Shown here in pieces: positions 24,463 through 38,023 of a DNA stretch of 64,000 bases. The notes below the pieces were generated by a model, which saw nothing but the letters and a program-made list of their open reading frames with translations, searched no databases and was not told where the DNA came from. The stretch is from Salvator merianae (lineage: Eukaryota; Chordata; Lepidosauria; Squamata; Teiidae), in contig QVOM02000025.1 of assembly GCA_003586115.2 (NCBI GenBank), positions 81,152,879 through 81,216,878 of the forward strand, read 5' to 3'. Numbering within the stretch: position 1 is the first letter of the stretch; the number at the start of each line of letters is the position of its first letter. The position numbers and the translations under genes were made by a program.

Positions 24463-27400
24463 GTAAGTTCTCAAATGATGCCTTGCTACCAGCTGGAAGC
24501 GAGAGGATTCTCAGTGGTCCTAGATCAGGTATCTCCATTTAAAATTAAAACCTGTGAACAGCTCAGCAATCAGTATAGCAAATTCTACCGCCAACAGCCA
24601 TGTCTTGGACTTACTTGCAGTTTCATTTCATTTCATTTTTCATTTCAAATTATATGTGTACCACCTGTCCAAATAATATTGCTCAAGGTGGTTTACAGCA
24701 TCACAAAAGTTTACATAAGTCATCATCAAAATATAAGATTCATACAATCAATAATACATATAATCAGAATAAAACAATGTACAACATACAACATAACATA
24801 CGGCAAACTACTACAGCTAAAATAGTTAACAGTAGACAGACTCTAGTGACTGTATAAAAAGTTACGCTACCCTCTTCCTACCACACACACGCAGTTCCTA
24901 GCTTGGAAACTAGAATCAAGGGATCACTTCAAAGATCATAAAAGCGGTACTTGGAAGTGATAGTGAAAGGTGATAAAAGCAGAGGAAAAAAGCAGGCCCA
25001 CCTTTCTGCTTGTGTGTTAGCTATACAGCATACTCTGATTGAAACACCTAAAACACATAAGCAGTTAAAACACTTCAAGCCATTTGTATTATTAAATATG
25101 CAGGTAGATACCATCCATAAAAACTCCAAGTAGGCAAAGGGGAGCCTACTTTTTTTAAGGCGACGGTATATATAGACTCAAATGCCTTTAATGTTTAATG
25201 ACTCCCAAATTAATCTCTAAGAAATCAGAAGAGATGGGGTGAGCTAGTATGTACAAGCTAAAGTTGGTGTTTTCAGAGAAAAGAAAACGGGGGTAATTTT
25301 AATGAAAAAAACCCCGCAAGACTCCCTGCATCGTGTTCCTCTTTCTGATGAAAATCCTGTATAAACTAAAAGCATGTAGTTAAAAGGGTAGGCAGACTCT
25401 TCCTAATTATCTTTCTTTCCCCACACATAAGGTTAGAATTTTCAGGAAATTTACCTCTGGTTTAAAGCCACAGTAAAAGACAAACCATGGGGCCTTCTTT
25501 TGTGAAAACGTTTAAGAAATAATTTAGATAAAGGTATAATTGCGGAATTTGTTGCTTTGTTGACATATACTTTTAAAAAAGATGGCAACTTTCTAGTTCT
25601 AGGAACCTAGATTGAATTGCAGCTTCTGTTTCAAGCTTATTTGTAAGTAAATAAATAAACATATCTTCTTCCCTCGCTCATCCCTCATTTCAATATTTGC
25701 TTAAAATATTAGTAAACAGCTTGCTGGCTTGGCATAAAGTCAATGTGTTCTGTGGTTGGCTTGGTATGGGTGATACATTATCCATTGTTCTTTGTGAAAC
25801 TGTCAGTAAACTGTGAAAAGTAGCTGCCTGAATGTTTTACACTCTCTGTGTGATCTTAATTTAGGTAGAGTGCACAGCTTAAGTACGTCACTTTGGTCGT
25901 TAACGCACTTGACTGCTCTCCACCTCAATGACAACTATCTAAGTCGCATTCCACCTGACATTGCCAAACTTCATAATTTGGTTTACCTGGATCTCTCATC
26001 CAACAAACTCAGAAGTTTACCAGCAGAACTAGGAAACATGGTATCTCTCAGGTAAGAGGATTTATTGCTACATCTAGAACAGCCACAGCAAGATTTTTTT
26101 ACAATATTCAACAGCTTCAGTTATGAAATTAAATGATAGTTGAAATTCAGTTTAACTTGTGGTATAGGAAGTTCAGCTGTGGTCCTCCAGATGTTCCTAA
26201 TCTACAGTTCTCATCCTCTCCAGCCAGTCTGGCCATTGACAAGAGATTATGGGAGTTACAGCTGAGCATCTCTGGTGCAGACAGATTCTGTGAACTTGTA
26301 TGGATTCAGTCCCCTCATGTAGGTGCTGGTATACCTTTGAGTAGGGCTGATAGGGATTTCTGGTGTGTCCAGCCCCCTGGCAGCTAGGTGCTGCCTCTGA
26401 AAACAGTATTTTTAGCAATATCATTCTGAAGACAAATGGGGATGGAATTTTGAATGATCCCCCCTTCTAAAAGCAGATAAATACATAGATTTCTGACCTC
26501 TGTGGCAATCCCTTAGTTCTGGATGCAGGCTGGTTTTTGTTAATGTACAGATTTCCTGATTTGGATGTAATTTCAGGCCTGGATTTGGCACCGAAGTCAC
26601 TTTGGTTACCCTGATTGGTGGTATATATTGAGAGAATACAGCATGGGAAGAACAACCCGTTTTTTTTTGTTGTTGTTTTTTAATGTTTTGGTAGTTTTTG
26701 ATACCATTTACCTGTAGTGTTTTGGTGAAGGGAAAAGTGGAATTCCATTAGATTCCTTTGATCGTTTATATCCTGGTTATTAAGGTAAAATAATGTGAGA
26801 ATTTAGGACAAATTATCATCAGTATATATATTGATGATATTTATCTTTGTGACTTTGTTTTATTTGACTCTAACGATACAGCAAAGTTGTTCATCAGTGT
26901 GGATGCTCTGTGTTTCTGTCAGGTCTTGTGCCTGGAAGGTTATATAGGGGCCTGTACTGGGCCTGTTTGCAGTTGAAGCTAGTGAGTGTCAGGGACGCTC
27001 ACTAGTCAAGCGCCTCTGCACTTCGTGGAGACCCTCGCAATTGGGAGCAGACTCCAACTGCTCCCTATTGCTACTAGCTGTGGAGCACGATTTCTGCACT
27101 GCCCCCAGTACAGTGTGTTCACAGTCACTTCCGTGCGCAAACACTGTATGGCGTGGATGTGCCTGCGCGATTGCATGACTGCACCTGCGTGGCATGACTG
27201 TGCCTGCATGACTGCACGTTGTCGCTGGTCACCATGGAGCAGCTGGAAGCTACCTGGCTGCTATCATGGTGCAGAACAGAGCAGGAAGCCAGTGTTTGCA
27301 CTTAGAATGCTGGTATCCTGCTGGCATTCTGTTCTAAGACCTCGCAGTGCAGATGGTGTCTGCTCTGTGAGGTCTGTTCCACTGTAGAATGTTCACCAGC

Positions 27401-30400
27401 AAACATTCCATTGTGGAAAGTGCAAAAAGACCCCGAGAATAGGTATCTTACCTTCAGAAGTGATAGATGCTTGGTCGGGGGTTTCTCCTGGATTCGTTTT
27501 TGTCATTTTTAGCTGCAGTTGTTTTGCCAGTTCTGACCGTTCATGATTAGAACAGACATGTACATCATTTGTGTCCTGGTAACGTCTTGTGGTATCTTAG
27601 AAGATTGTTCAGACACTGTTATAGCTGATGTAGTAAATCATTATTTCCGCATAATGTGAAAAGCTGGAATGATGTTGCATCTGTTCTCTATAAGTTTTAC
27701 TGGTAGCTCAGTTGAAGAAGCCAGTATTGACTTAAAAGCTTGAGTGCAAAATAATTCAGAACCTCTTCTGCCACATGGCTGCTCAACTCTTGTGTTAAGG
27801 GCTTTCTCAGTTGCCCACTTCTTGCATCTTCACTTCTGTCTCTCACTTCTGTCATTAACTAGAGACACCTTCATGTTATGGTTTTAAGCCAGCAATTTGT
27901 TGAGCAGTTTTCTGGAATGTATAGGTTTTGTTGCTGTGTTCGTCACCCAACTTGTGTGCCATTTTTTAAATTTGTAGTGCATAAATGGAAACGATTTTCC
28001 TTTCAGCAGTAGTGCAGTCTACAGCAGGCATGGGCAAACTACGGCCCGCGGGCCATATACGGCCCATTGGACTTTTTAATCCGGCCCGTCAAATATCGGT
28101 ACAAAATTGTCCAACAACACTGCTCCCACTGAAATTGAATGTAATTTGAATGTAAGTTTTCTTTTACTTTTAGGTAATGGCTTTTACATGTAATTTATAT
28201 CAGATCATACAAACACTTCCCATCCATCTGATACTGGTCGGCCCTGTCTGTCAAATTTTAAAACTCATTGTGGTCCTTGAGCCAAAAAGTTTGCCCTGGT
28301 CTAGAGGCATCACTCAGAGTAATGGCAGAACTGAAGTAGATATTTATGCCAAACAGGCAGAATTTAAATATGTGGTTCTTTCTAAAGCTGACTTTACTCA
28401 ACTGGTTTGTTTGTTTGTTTTTAAGGGAATTGCTTTTAAACAACAATTTGTTACGAGTTTTGCCTTATGAACTTGGACGGCTCTTCCAGCTGCAAACACT
28501 AGGTTTGAAAGGTAATAAATATTTCTTGCTGTGTGCATGTGGATGCATCTCCCTGGTTGCCTTTAATTCTTCCTTCTTGCCATTCGCTCTTTCAATTTCT
28601 TTATGTGTCTTTTCAGAAACAAATTGTTTAGCTATTAGAGACAGATCTAGGAAATGAGGTGCTAGTTTTCTCAGCTTACTGTCTGGTTTTTCTGACAAAC
28701 ATATTCATTAATAAGCTTTTGATAAATGTTGAATTGTCTTTCATAGTTGCATAAGAAGGTGTAGTAGACACTCTTTCTAAAATAGCTATTTGACCTCATT
28801 GTCTGTGATTTTTTAAAAAGGTTTTCTTGGATCTTTTGTGGTATATGTGAGTAATAATGCCCACAGAATTGGCCTGAATTGCAGATATTAGTTATCGAAG
28901 AAGTACATACATGAAGAAGTAGACGATGCATTATGGGATAGGAGAGTAGTTAACCAGAGCATCCTCTTTGAAGTGGGATTAGCGAGATTGCTATCCTTTT
29001 TGGGAAGGGAGCTACCTCATAACAGGTTTCCTGCTTTTAACTTACCATAGTTCTGAAGGTTCTCACAGACTGTCTTCTTCAGAACAGCTGGAGACCATAT
29101 TTCCTTAAACATTTGCCTGGGAAATGGTGTCCTTGGTCAGGCTTATTTCTGCTAGAAAGCTATGCAAATATAGTGTTGTTTTTTTCTGGCAACAGTTGAT
29201 TTCTCTGAAATTCAGCCTGTGATAGGATTGACAGGATTGCATTGCCAGACTTTCAATTCCAAACAGAAATTTCAAATACTGTGTGAATTTCTTCCTAATT
29301 TGCATTTGTAGGCATTTGCGTTTGTATATTTTAATAGCATTTTTGTATCCTCAATTAGAAGGCAAATTATGAACTTGAAAACAGTCAGCAGTGTCCTTTC
29401 TCTTGCTGGGAATTACAGCTTGTGTATGTTTGCCCCAGCAAACACTTGGATAGGTGGAAGGATCTTTCCGTAAATCACTTCAGTTGCCTCCATCGCTCCA
29501 GTACTTTATTTGAAAACCACTTTTGGAAGTTTCCTGTGTGCGTGTTCTGTGACCTAAGATAAGAATTTGAACTTTCCAGGAAATTCTGTTCTATAGGTAG
29601 AAAAGCAAGCAAATCTACTTTTGTTTAGGTAGGAGAAAGTAGGGGAGGGTTGAAAAGTGATAGTTGATTATCTCCTCTGGCTTAGTGTAACTGTGACTTC
29701 TTAGGAATCCCTGTTGTTTTCAGAGACGTTTGTTAACTCTTTAATGTTCCAATTGTTATTCCATATTACGGCACTCATGGATCAGCCTGCAATTCTTTCC
29801 TGCTTGTTCTTTTGCTTTTATAGCAGTGCAGCTTTGACTTAGCAGACGTCTTGCTTATATTACAGGCAACCCTTTATCACAAGATATTCTCAGCTTGTAC
29901 CAGGACCCGGATGGAACACGGAAGTTGTTGAACTACATGCTTGACAATCTAGCAGGTAACAACTTCTTGCCTTTATTTTAACATAATCAAAGGCATCTGT
30001 TAACAGATGGGATGGGTGTAGAGAGGGAGCTATAAGCCAGGTACTGCTAGATCAGCTGTGCATATATGTGTACTTGGTTGCTTCCAGACATGCTTTAGCA
30101 ATGAGGGTTGGCAACTGAGCATGTTTTGCTAGTTCCTAGTAGAGTTTTCCCCAGATATAGCATTTATTGTTCCTTGTAGCAGTTTATGATAGGTGACAGC
30201 TTTAAAGGAGGGGAGATACTATTGAGATGGAAATTAAACCTGTTATTTCCTTGTCAAATCCCTAATGTTTCAGAATCAGATCTCCATAGACCCACATTGG
30301 ATTCTGTTTGTCACCCTTACGAAAGGGAGTAGAGTTTTGTAGTCTGGCTTTACTTTTGTGCAGTGCCTAACTAATGAAACTGGATGCCAGTGCATCAGGA

Positions 30401-32927
30401 GACTCAAGCTCAAATCCCCACACAAAGCAGAGCCCAGATCAGAAGTCACTTATTGCGCGGTGAAGGTCCCCGATCTTTTTAGCAGAAGGACCATTTCAAA
30501 ATGGAGAACCTTACATGCACCCTAGGCCCCTGTGCTCAGAAATGCTTCTAGTCTGGGGTGCAACTAGTCTTGGTTGTTCTGAATTTGGAAACCAAATAGA
30601 AATTCTGTTTTCTGTACCTATAGTTAAACCTGCAGGATGAGTTGCCCCTGAATAGCACTGCAGCTTAAAAGAAAACTGTAGGCTGCTAGAGTGGATTGTT
30701 AAATATGTTGCTCAGCCCCATTATACAGAATGTAGTTCGTCATTGTTGAACCTCTCCTTTGCATCCAGTGACTAACCGAGGGGACAGAGTGGCATGGTAT
30801 TCAACTGTGCTGTGAAGTGCTTGCTTTTGAAGCCATTTTTGGAGGCAACCATCCCATTTCAAGTTACCTTGAAAAAATCTTTCTCGGGAAGGGCGGCATA
30901 TAGCCATTGTTTAAATCTGTTTAAATACATGCATGCATGCAAATTGCCACAATAAAAAATATCTGCAAAGATAAGAATAAGATTGAAGAAGACATTAAAA
31001 GCTACTTGAAGAATTTAGATACACTGTTTATTGAAGGTATAAGCAACTTGTAGTTTCTGAAGATTTTTTTTCAGCATACGTGTCTTCTTCTTGATTAAAC
31101 GATTTTTGTCCCCTCTGATTGGCACCGTTGAAAAACATTTTGAAGAACTTAAGAGATTTAAGCCTTTATTCTGTTTTTTCATTTGTGTACTACTGCTCAA
31201 AACTATGAATCTTTCCATAGAAGTTCACAGTAACTGTCTGTCTCTCTTCCCCTGCCCCTATGAATTTCAGTTCATCCAGAGCAGCTTCCTCCAAGGCCAT
31301 GGATTACGTTAAAAGAACGAGACCAAATTCTGCCCTCAGGTAATTATGAGCCTCTTTTGTAATTCATGGTATAAGAAAAGTACTCTAAACTGAGGCAGCT
31401 GAGCCAAAGTTTGGGTTCTTGTACGTACTTTTTATCTTCCATTTTTAAAGCAATCCAGGCTCTCGTTTTAAGTCACTCAGGAAATATGCCAAGTAAGGAA
31501 TAAGGTCTAGAATCATAGAATCATAGAGTTGGAAGGGACCTCCAGGGTCATCGAGTCCAACCCCCTGCTCAATGCAGGATTCACTACACCATCCTAGACA
31601 GATATCTGTCCAGCCTTTCCTTGAAGATCTCCAGCGAAGGAGAGCCCACCACCTCCTATGGCAACCTGTTCCAGTGACTGATTGCCCTTACGGTCAGGAA
31701 GTTTTTCCTAATATCTAGCCTGTATCTACTCCCTTGAATTTTCATCCCATTGTTTCTAGCCCTTCCTTCTTGCGCAACTGAGAATAGGGCCAATCCTTCT
31801 GCACTGTGACAGCCCTTCAGATACTTGAAAACAGCTATCATGTCTCCTCTCAGTCTTCTCTTCTGCAGGCTAAACATTCCTAGGTCCTTTAACCGTTCCT
31901 CGTAGGACATGGTTTGCAGACCACTCACCATTTTGGTCGCCCTTCTCTGAACTTGTTCCAGTTTGTCAATGTCTTTTTTAAACTGGGGTGCCCAGAACTG
32001 GTTCTAGTATGGTATTATTTTAAAAAACGGCTATATTCCTTTTTTTACATCTTTTTTTTAAAAATAAACTTTTGCCTAGTTTTGATAAGTACAAAAACAG
32101 TTCCAAAGGAAGTTCTCTGCCCGACTTGTTTGTTTGACCAAGCAGCTGCCAGAGTCAAAAATAGGCCTTTTCTTGGAAATTTGAAGACTGATGGCAGCAA
32201 GTAGCAACTGTTCACACTGAAACCACCAAAAGACCCAAATTTGCAGTTCCCCTTTGTGTTACAACAGTAGAAGCATCTAAGAGGAGTGTTGGCAGCATGT
32301 CATGACATCTAGTGGTTTAGCACAGCATTGGCAAACCTTTTGCTTGCTAGATGCTGCTGGACTGCAGCTTTGGTCAGCTTTGTTTATTGGCAGCTGACTT
32401 TAGCTATTCTGATCAATAGTGATAATTGCTTTACTCAGTTAATTTTAATTGTGTTTTATGTTGGTTCTATTGACACACACACACACACACACAGACCTCT
32501 CTGTATAGGATGCGGTAGGAATACAAATCTATGTATTTATTTATTACATTTGTATCCATGCCCTATGTCCTGAAGGCTCAGGACTGGTTGCAGCAATTAA
32601 AGTATATAAAAACAAAATTTGAAACCACTGAAGTACACAGAGGAAGAGAGTTATCTTTTATTATGATCTCTAACTCTTACTCAGATGAGTTCAGAAATGG
32701 ATGATGTTGGCAGATACTCCAGAAGATATCTTAGTTGTTTTGGTAATTTTTTTCCGATGAACGGACAACCTCAGTGTGTAGGTTTTTATATAAAACAATT
32801 GCTTAGTTTGCATAGGGTCCACATTCATGCCATCATGTAGATAAATAATTGCAGAGTGTGGATATTAAATACTTCCGCATGTTAAGAAAGTTTTTGTTTG
32901 GTTGTTTGTTTCTGAACTTTGGTTTTT

Positions 32928-32983
<56 letters not shown>

Positions 32984-35900
32984 ATACATACACATACACA
33001 ACAGCTATATAATAACAGTTCCAAGGGCAATTCATAAAGCTAAAGCATTAAATATTCCAGCGCTACTGACAGGATAAGGATTTATACCAACTAGTGGTCT
33101 CTTCCATAAATAAGGAACAGAAGATTTGCCATTTTAGCAGTACATTTGCTTTATTGTGATAAAAAGCCTGCTGGAATAATGATAACATTTGTCCATGGAT
33201 ACACCACTGTTTTCATCACTGGATTTTTTTTCTTTTTCTCTTTTTTCCAGCTTCGTTTACCGTCATGTGTTACAATGTGTTATGTGATAAATATGCCACC
33301 CGACAGCTATATGGCTACTGTCCTTCCTGGGCATTAAATTGGGAATACAGAAAAAAGGGAATCATGGAAGAAATTGTGAACTGGGATGCAGATATCATAA
33401 GTCTCCAGGTGAAATTCAACTCTTTTTCTTTTAATCTGGAAACAGTAGGAATGCAGTTTTTACTCACTGTACCTTAATGGGTGTGTTCAGGATAGCTTTG
33501 TAGATTAGTTTTTTCATCGCCTTTCTGAAGGCCTGCACAGCTCCTTTGTGTCACCTTTCACTCGATGCCACATGACCTTTAAAGAAAGAAAAAAAAATCA
33601 CTTTGAGTGATGCTTGAGGTGCTCTTTATCCAAAATCTGTTAGTTTATATCAGGTTTTGGTGGATACTGTTCTGTTGGAAGAGATGGGGGAAGGCTGTTC
33701 TGGCATCTCACCAGGAAGGAAGAGCGTCACATCTTTTTGACCTGAGACAGAACTGCAGATAGATCAGCCTGCCAGCACCCCTGTTGCCATGGAATAATCC
33801 AGTGGAAGTGATGCTAGGCCATGACAGGTGTTACTTCCTGGGGGGAATGGATTGGAGGAGGAAGGGAGTAACCCGCCTACATAAACACACACTGGCCATT
33901 TTGCAGCAAATGTGGGGTGTAACTGGGTAGCACTGTATTACAGGTCCAACACTGTTTGAAGCTGTGTCAAAGTCCTTTCCCCTTTTTTTAAAAAAAAGAA
34001 TTAGGAGGAAGGGAATAAAATTTACCACCTTATTTGGAATAGGAAAATTATTCTTCTTATAAAGAGATTTCAGGAGCCAATTTTCTTTCTCTCTGAAATT
34101 ATTTGTTCTGTTTCCTAAATATTGCACACTTGCAGTTGTTTGAGGAATTATGTTTTCCCACTGAAACAAGAATGCTTTTTCCTCCTCCTTATGATAATTT
34201 TTTTCGCCTTTTTTAGAATACTAGAATTTACTGTTACAGGAACAACAGGATCTATCTTGCATTAGGTTGAAGACCATTGGCTAGTAGGATCTGTCCCTAA
34301 TGGGGCACAGACTGGAGAGGAGGCTGGAAATGGGAAGGATTCAACCTGGGATTTTTTTGCATACAGGGATCCCTTTCCTACCTTTTCCCAGTATTGGCTG
34401 GTAATAAATATAGGATAGCTCAAAACTTTTTTTCTTAATGGTTAACTATGGAAGCTATGGATGCAAGTTGTAGTGTTGTTTTTGATTTGCTTTGAACAGA
34501 GATTAGGCAGGTACCTGGAAGAGAAACCTAACGTAAGTATATGGCCCGTAAAATTCAACAGCCTGTTCTCACAGGCATGGTGGCGCAGGTGGCTAAGGCA
34601 CTGATCTTTCAATAGGAGGATCGGAGTTCAAGGCCCCTGTCTGCTACTGGCCTCTAGCTCCAGCCAACCTAGCTGTTCGAAAGCAAGTAATTGCAAGTAG
34701 ATAAATAGTGAGCATCACATTGTGTGATGCGGAAGATAGATAGATGTAAGCCTTCAGGTGAAAAATAACCTTGTAAGCTGCTTTGAGTCAGCTTCGGCTG
34801 AGAAAAGCAGGGTATAAAAATCAAGTTGTTGTTGTTGTTGTTGTTCTTCTTCTTCTCCTCCTCCTCCTCCTCCTTATCACAGTAGCAATCAGCTATGCAT
34901 AGAAGCCCACAAGCAGAGCATAAGTGCAAACCTTGCTCTGCACGCACATCTTCAACCTGCTAACCCTAAGAGGCACACTGCCTTTTGTATATGTCTCACT
35001 GTTTTAGCTAACTTATGATACCTGTTTTATACTGATTTTATTGTGACCCACACTGAGACTTTCAGATGTAAGATGGGATAGAAAAAAAAATAAATAATGC
35101 CCTTGAGATAAAATAGTTCTATGGGAGTAACAGTAGAAGATTGTTGCAACATGTCTATACCAAGGGTTTCTTTATTCCCAATAAGCCATAAGGTAGAAAT
35201 ACAGTTTCATGGTGTGTTAGTGAAGTCACTTAGTCTTTCCTAACTCTGCTAGTTTAATTCTACTATTAGCTGACGCTCCCGTAGCTTTCTCAGCGTGAAA
35301 TTAACAATATGGTGTTCATTTCCAGGAAGTAGAAACTGAGCAATACTTCACCCTTTTTCTGCCAGCATTAAAAGAACGTGGATATGATGGGTTTTTTTCT
35401 CCAAAGTCACGTGCCAAGATCATGTCAGAGCAGGAGCGAAAACATGTAGATGGCTGTGCAATATTCTTCAAAACAGAAAAGTAAGAGGTTGTCACTTGGC
35501 AAAAATAGACGTGTAAGATAAAATGGTCATATTGAAATGCTTAAGATCGTTGATCACATGCAGTGGTTTTGCAAAGTGGTATATATTTACAAAATGGAGG
35601 AAAAGTATTTTGTAGGATCGGCTTCTGTTGTTGAGGCCTGATGACATGGACAAGCTGTTGGCAGGCCAAACAGCGCATCTGTTTTAGACCCTGGGCATTC
35701 ATGGCTTATTAAGGCATGCTGTGGGGGTGTGAGTAATCAGTGCCTCTTTCAGGGAGGATGATGTTCCATCTTTATTGAAGGGGGTAGTGATCCACCCTCT
35801 CTTTAAGAGACCTTCTTTGAACTCAGAGGTTTTAAATAACTACCACCCAGTTACTAATACTCCTTTTCTGGCCAAGGTCCTTGAGAAGGTGGCGGCAATT

Positions 35901-37983
35901 GTAGGCATACTTGGATGAAGCAGATTATCTAGAACCTTTCCAGTCTGGCTTCAGGATTGACCATAGTACCAAGCTTGCCCTTAATTGCCCTGAAAGATGA
36001 CCTATTGTGGGGGAGAGAGACAGGGAATATGACCCTTCTGGTACTCCTTGATCTCTCAGCAGCTTTTGTTACTGCCATGGTATCCTCTTGGCAGGCTTTG
36101 GGCTTTAAGAATTGCAGATGTTGCTTTGTGATGGTTTCAGTCTTATCTCGGTGGTAGATTTCAGAGAGTGATCTCGGGGGACTTTTTTTTGGTGCCCTGG
36201 GAACTCACATGTGGGGTTCTGCCCTGGGGGTCTGCTTCATCCTCGTTGCTTTTGAATATTTATATGAAACTGGTAGGAGAAGTCATCAGAGGATTTGGAA
36301 TGAGGTGTTATCAATAAGCGAATGATGTCCAACTCTGCTTCTCAGTACCATCTGAACCAGGTGAGGTGGTCCAGGTTCTTAGCCAGTGCCTGGGGCAGTG
36401 ATGGGTTGGATGCGGCCCAGAATACTGAAACTGAATCCAGAAGTCTTGTGTATCACCTTATTAAAAACTGTTTGTTTAATTTAGCTTTTAGCAATTAGTC
36501 TGGACATTAATTTTATTTTTAGTTCTGGTTGTTAACAGCTCTGAGTGAGGTATAGGGCAGCATATAAATATCTATAAATAAAAATTAAAATAAATATCTG
36601 GGGGTCATCATATGTTTTCATAAAGAAAATTTACTATATAAGAATAGACATTTTTAAAGAAAGTACTTTTTATCACATTTTATTTGCATGCAGATATTGA
36701 CATAATGTTTGGTGTGTTTTTCAGGTTCACGTTGGTGCAGAAACACACAGTAGAATTCAACCAAGTGGCAATGGCAAATTCTGAAGGATCAGAAGCTATG
36801 CTAAATAGAGTTATGACAAAGGACAACATTGGAGTTGCTGTTGTGTTAGAGGTGCATAAGGAGCTCTTTGGGACAGGTGTGTGTGAACATATTTCCAACA
36901 TAAAAGGACACAGACTTTATAAACAGTTATCTTTCTTAGCTTGATCTCATCTGCAAATGCATATTGATCTTGCTAGAGTTATTAATTGTCTAGGATCTTG
37001 TAGTGCCCTGTTTGAAGGAGTAGGTACCTCTTTATGTATCATGAGTACTACAACTGTCTTAAGAACATAAGACAGGCCACGGCCCATATAGACCAGCATC
37101 CTATCTCACACAGAGCCCCACCAATTGCTTCTGGGCATCTCAAGCAGAATATAAAGGCAAAACCTTCGCTTGCTTTTGACTCCCTGCAAATGGCCTTTAG
37201 AGGCATCCTGCCAGTCTCTCCACCCTGGAGGCTGTGCCTAGGCATCCATTCTAGTAGCCATTGATACACTTGACCTCCATGAATCTGTCCAATCCATCTT
37301 AATTCCCATGATAGTTAAGGCACTATGTCAAACCATGATAGAAAATAGCATTGCTGCAGACATGCTGGCTGCCAAGAGAGGCGGATATGTTCAGGTAATA
37401 CATCTGTGAGAAAGTGATGGACACCTCCAAAGATTGTGGGCCTACTGTCAACAAGGTTTAGCCGTAAGGAACTCGCGGAAGATTCTTTTCTAAATCCTTT
37501 GTTCTTTTGTCCTTAATTTACCTTCTAGCCCTGCTACCTTGCTACCCTATGTTTCTGCACAAAAGAGATGGCAAGAAAAATAACAATTGTGTGTTATGCG
37601 TGCTGTGTAAAATACAGTGATTTGATGTGCTTTAATTAGGAAAAACTGTAGAATGGAATACTGTTTAACATAGCTTTTAAGAGTGAACAAGTATGACATG
37701 ATCTATTAACCATTGCTATAGTAACAGGAGTGTAGGTTAGATGTCATGCGTGTAATATTAAACGGGGTATTTTTAAACTAATAAGTAAAATCATGTGATT
37801 TTATGGTATAGGTAAATCTGGGTGTCAGCATCTGAAACGTAGAGAACAGAACACCATAAACAAGGTGATAAGGAAGCTCCCTCCTAATTTTACAAGCATG
37901 AAGGGTATAAAAGGGCTAGCAAAATGAGGAAAAGTAGGATCAAGGAATTTTTTGCTTTGGGACCCATCCTTCTCACACACACA

Positions 37984-38023
<40 letters not shown>

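Noticed and set aside
26986..27387. 133-codon plus-strand frame
   Set aside because: Entirely within the Harbinger-like element at 26959-27434.
32929..33001. Direct repeats as a CRISPR array
   Set aside because: Simple CA/TA microsatellite in a vertebrate intron; no spacer structure.
34573..34660. Possible tRNA gene
   Set aside because: A and B boxes are present, but the sequence does not fold as a full tRNA and continues into a SINE body and tail.
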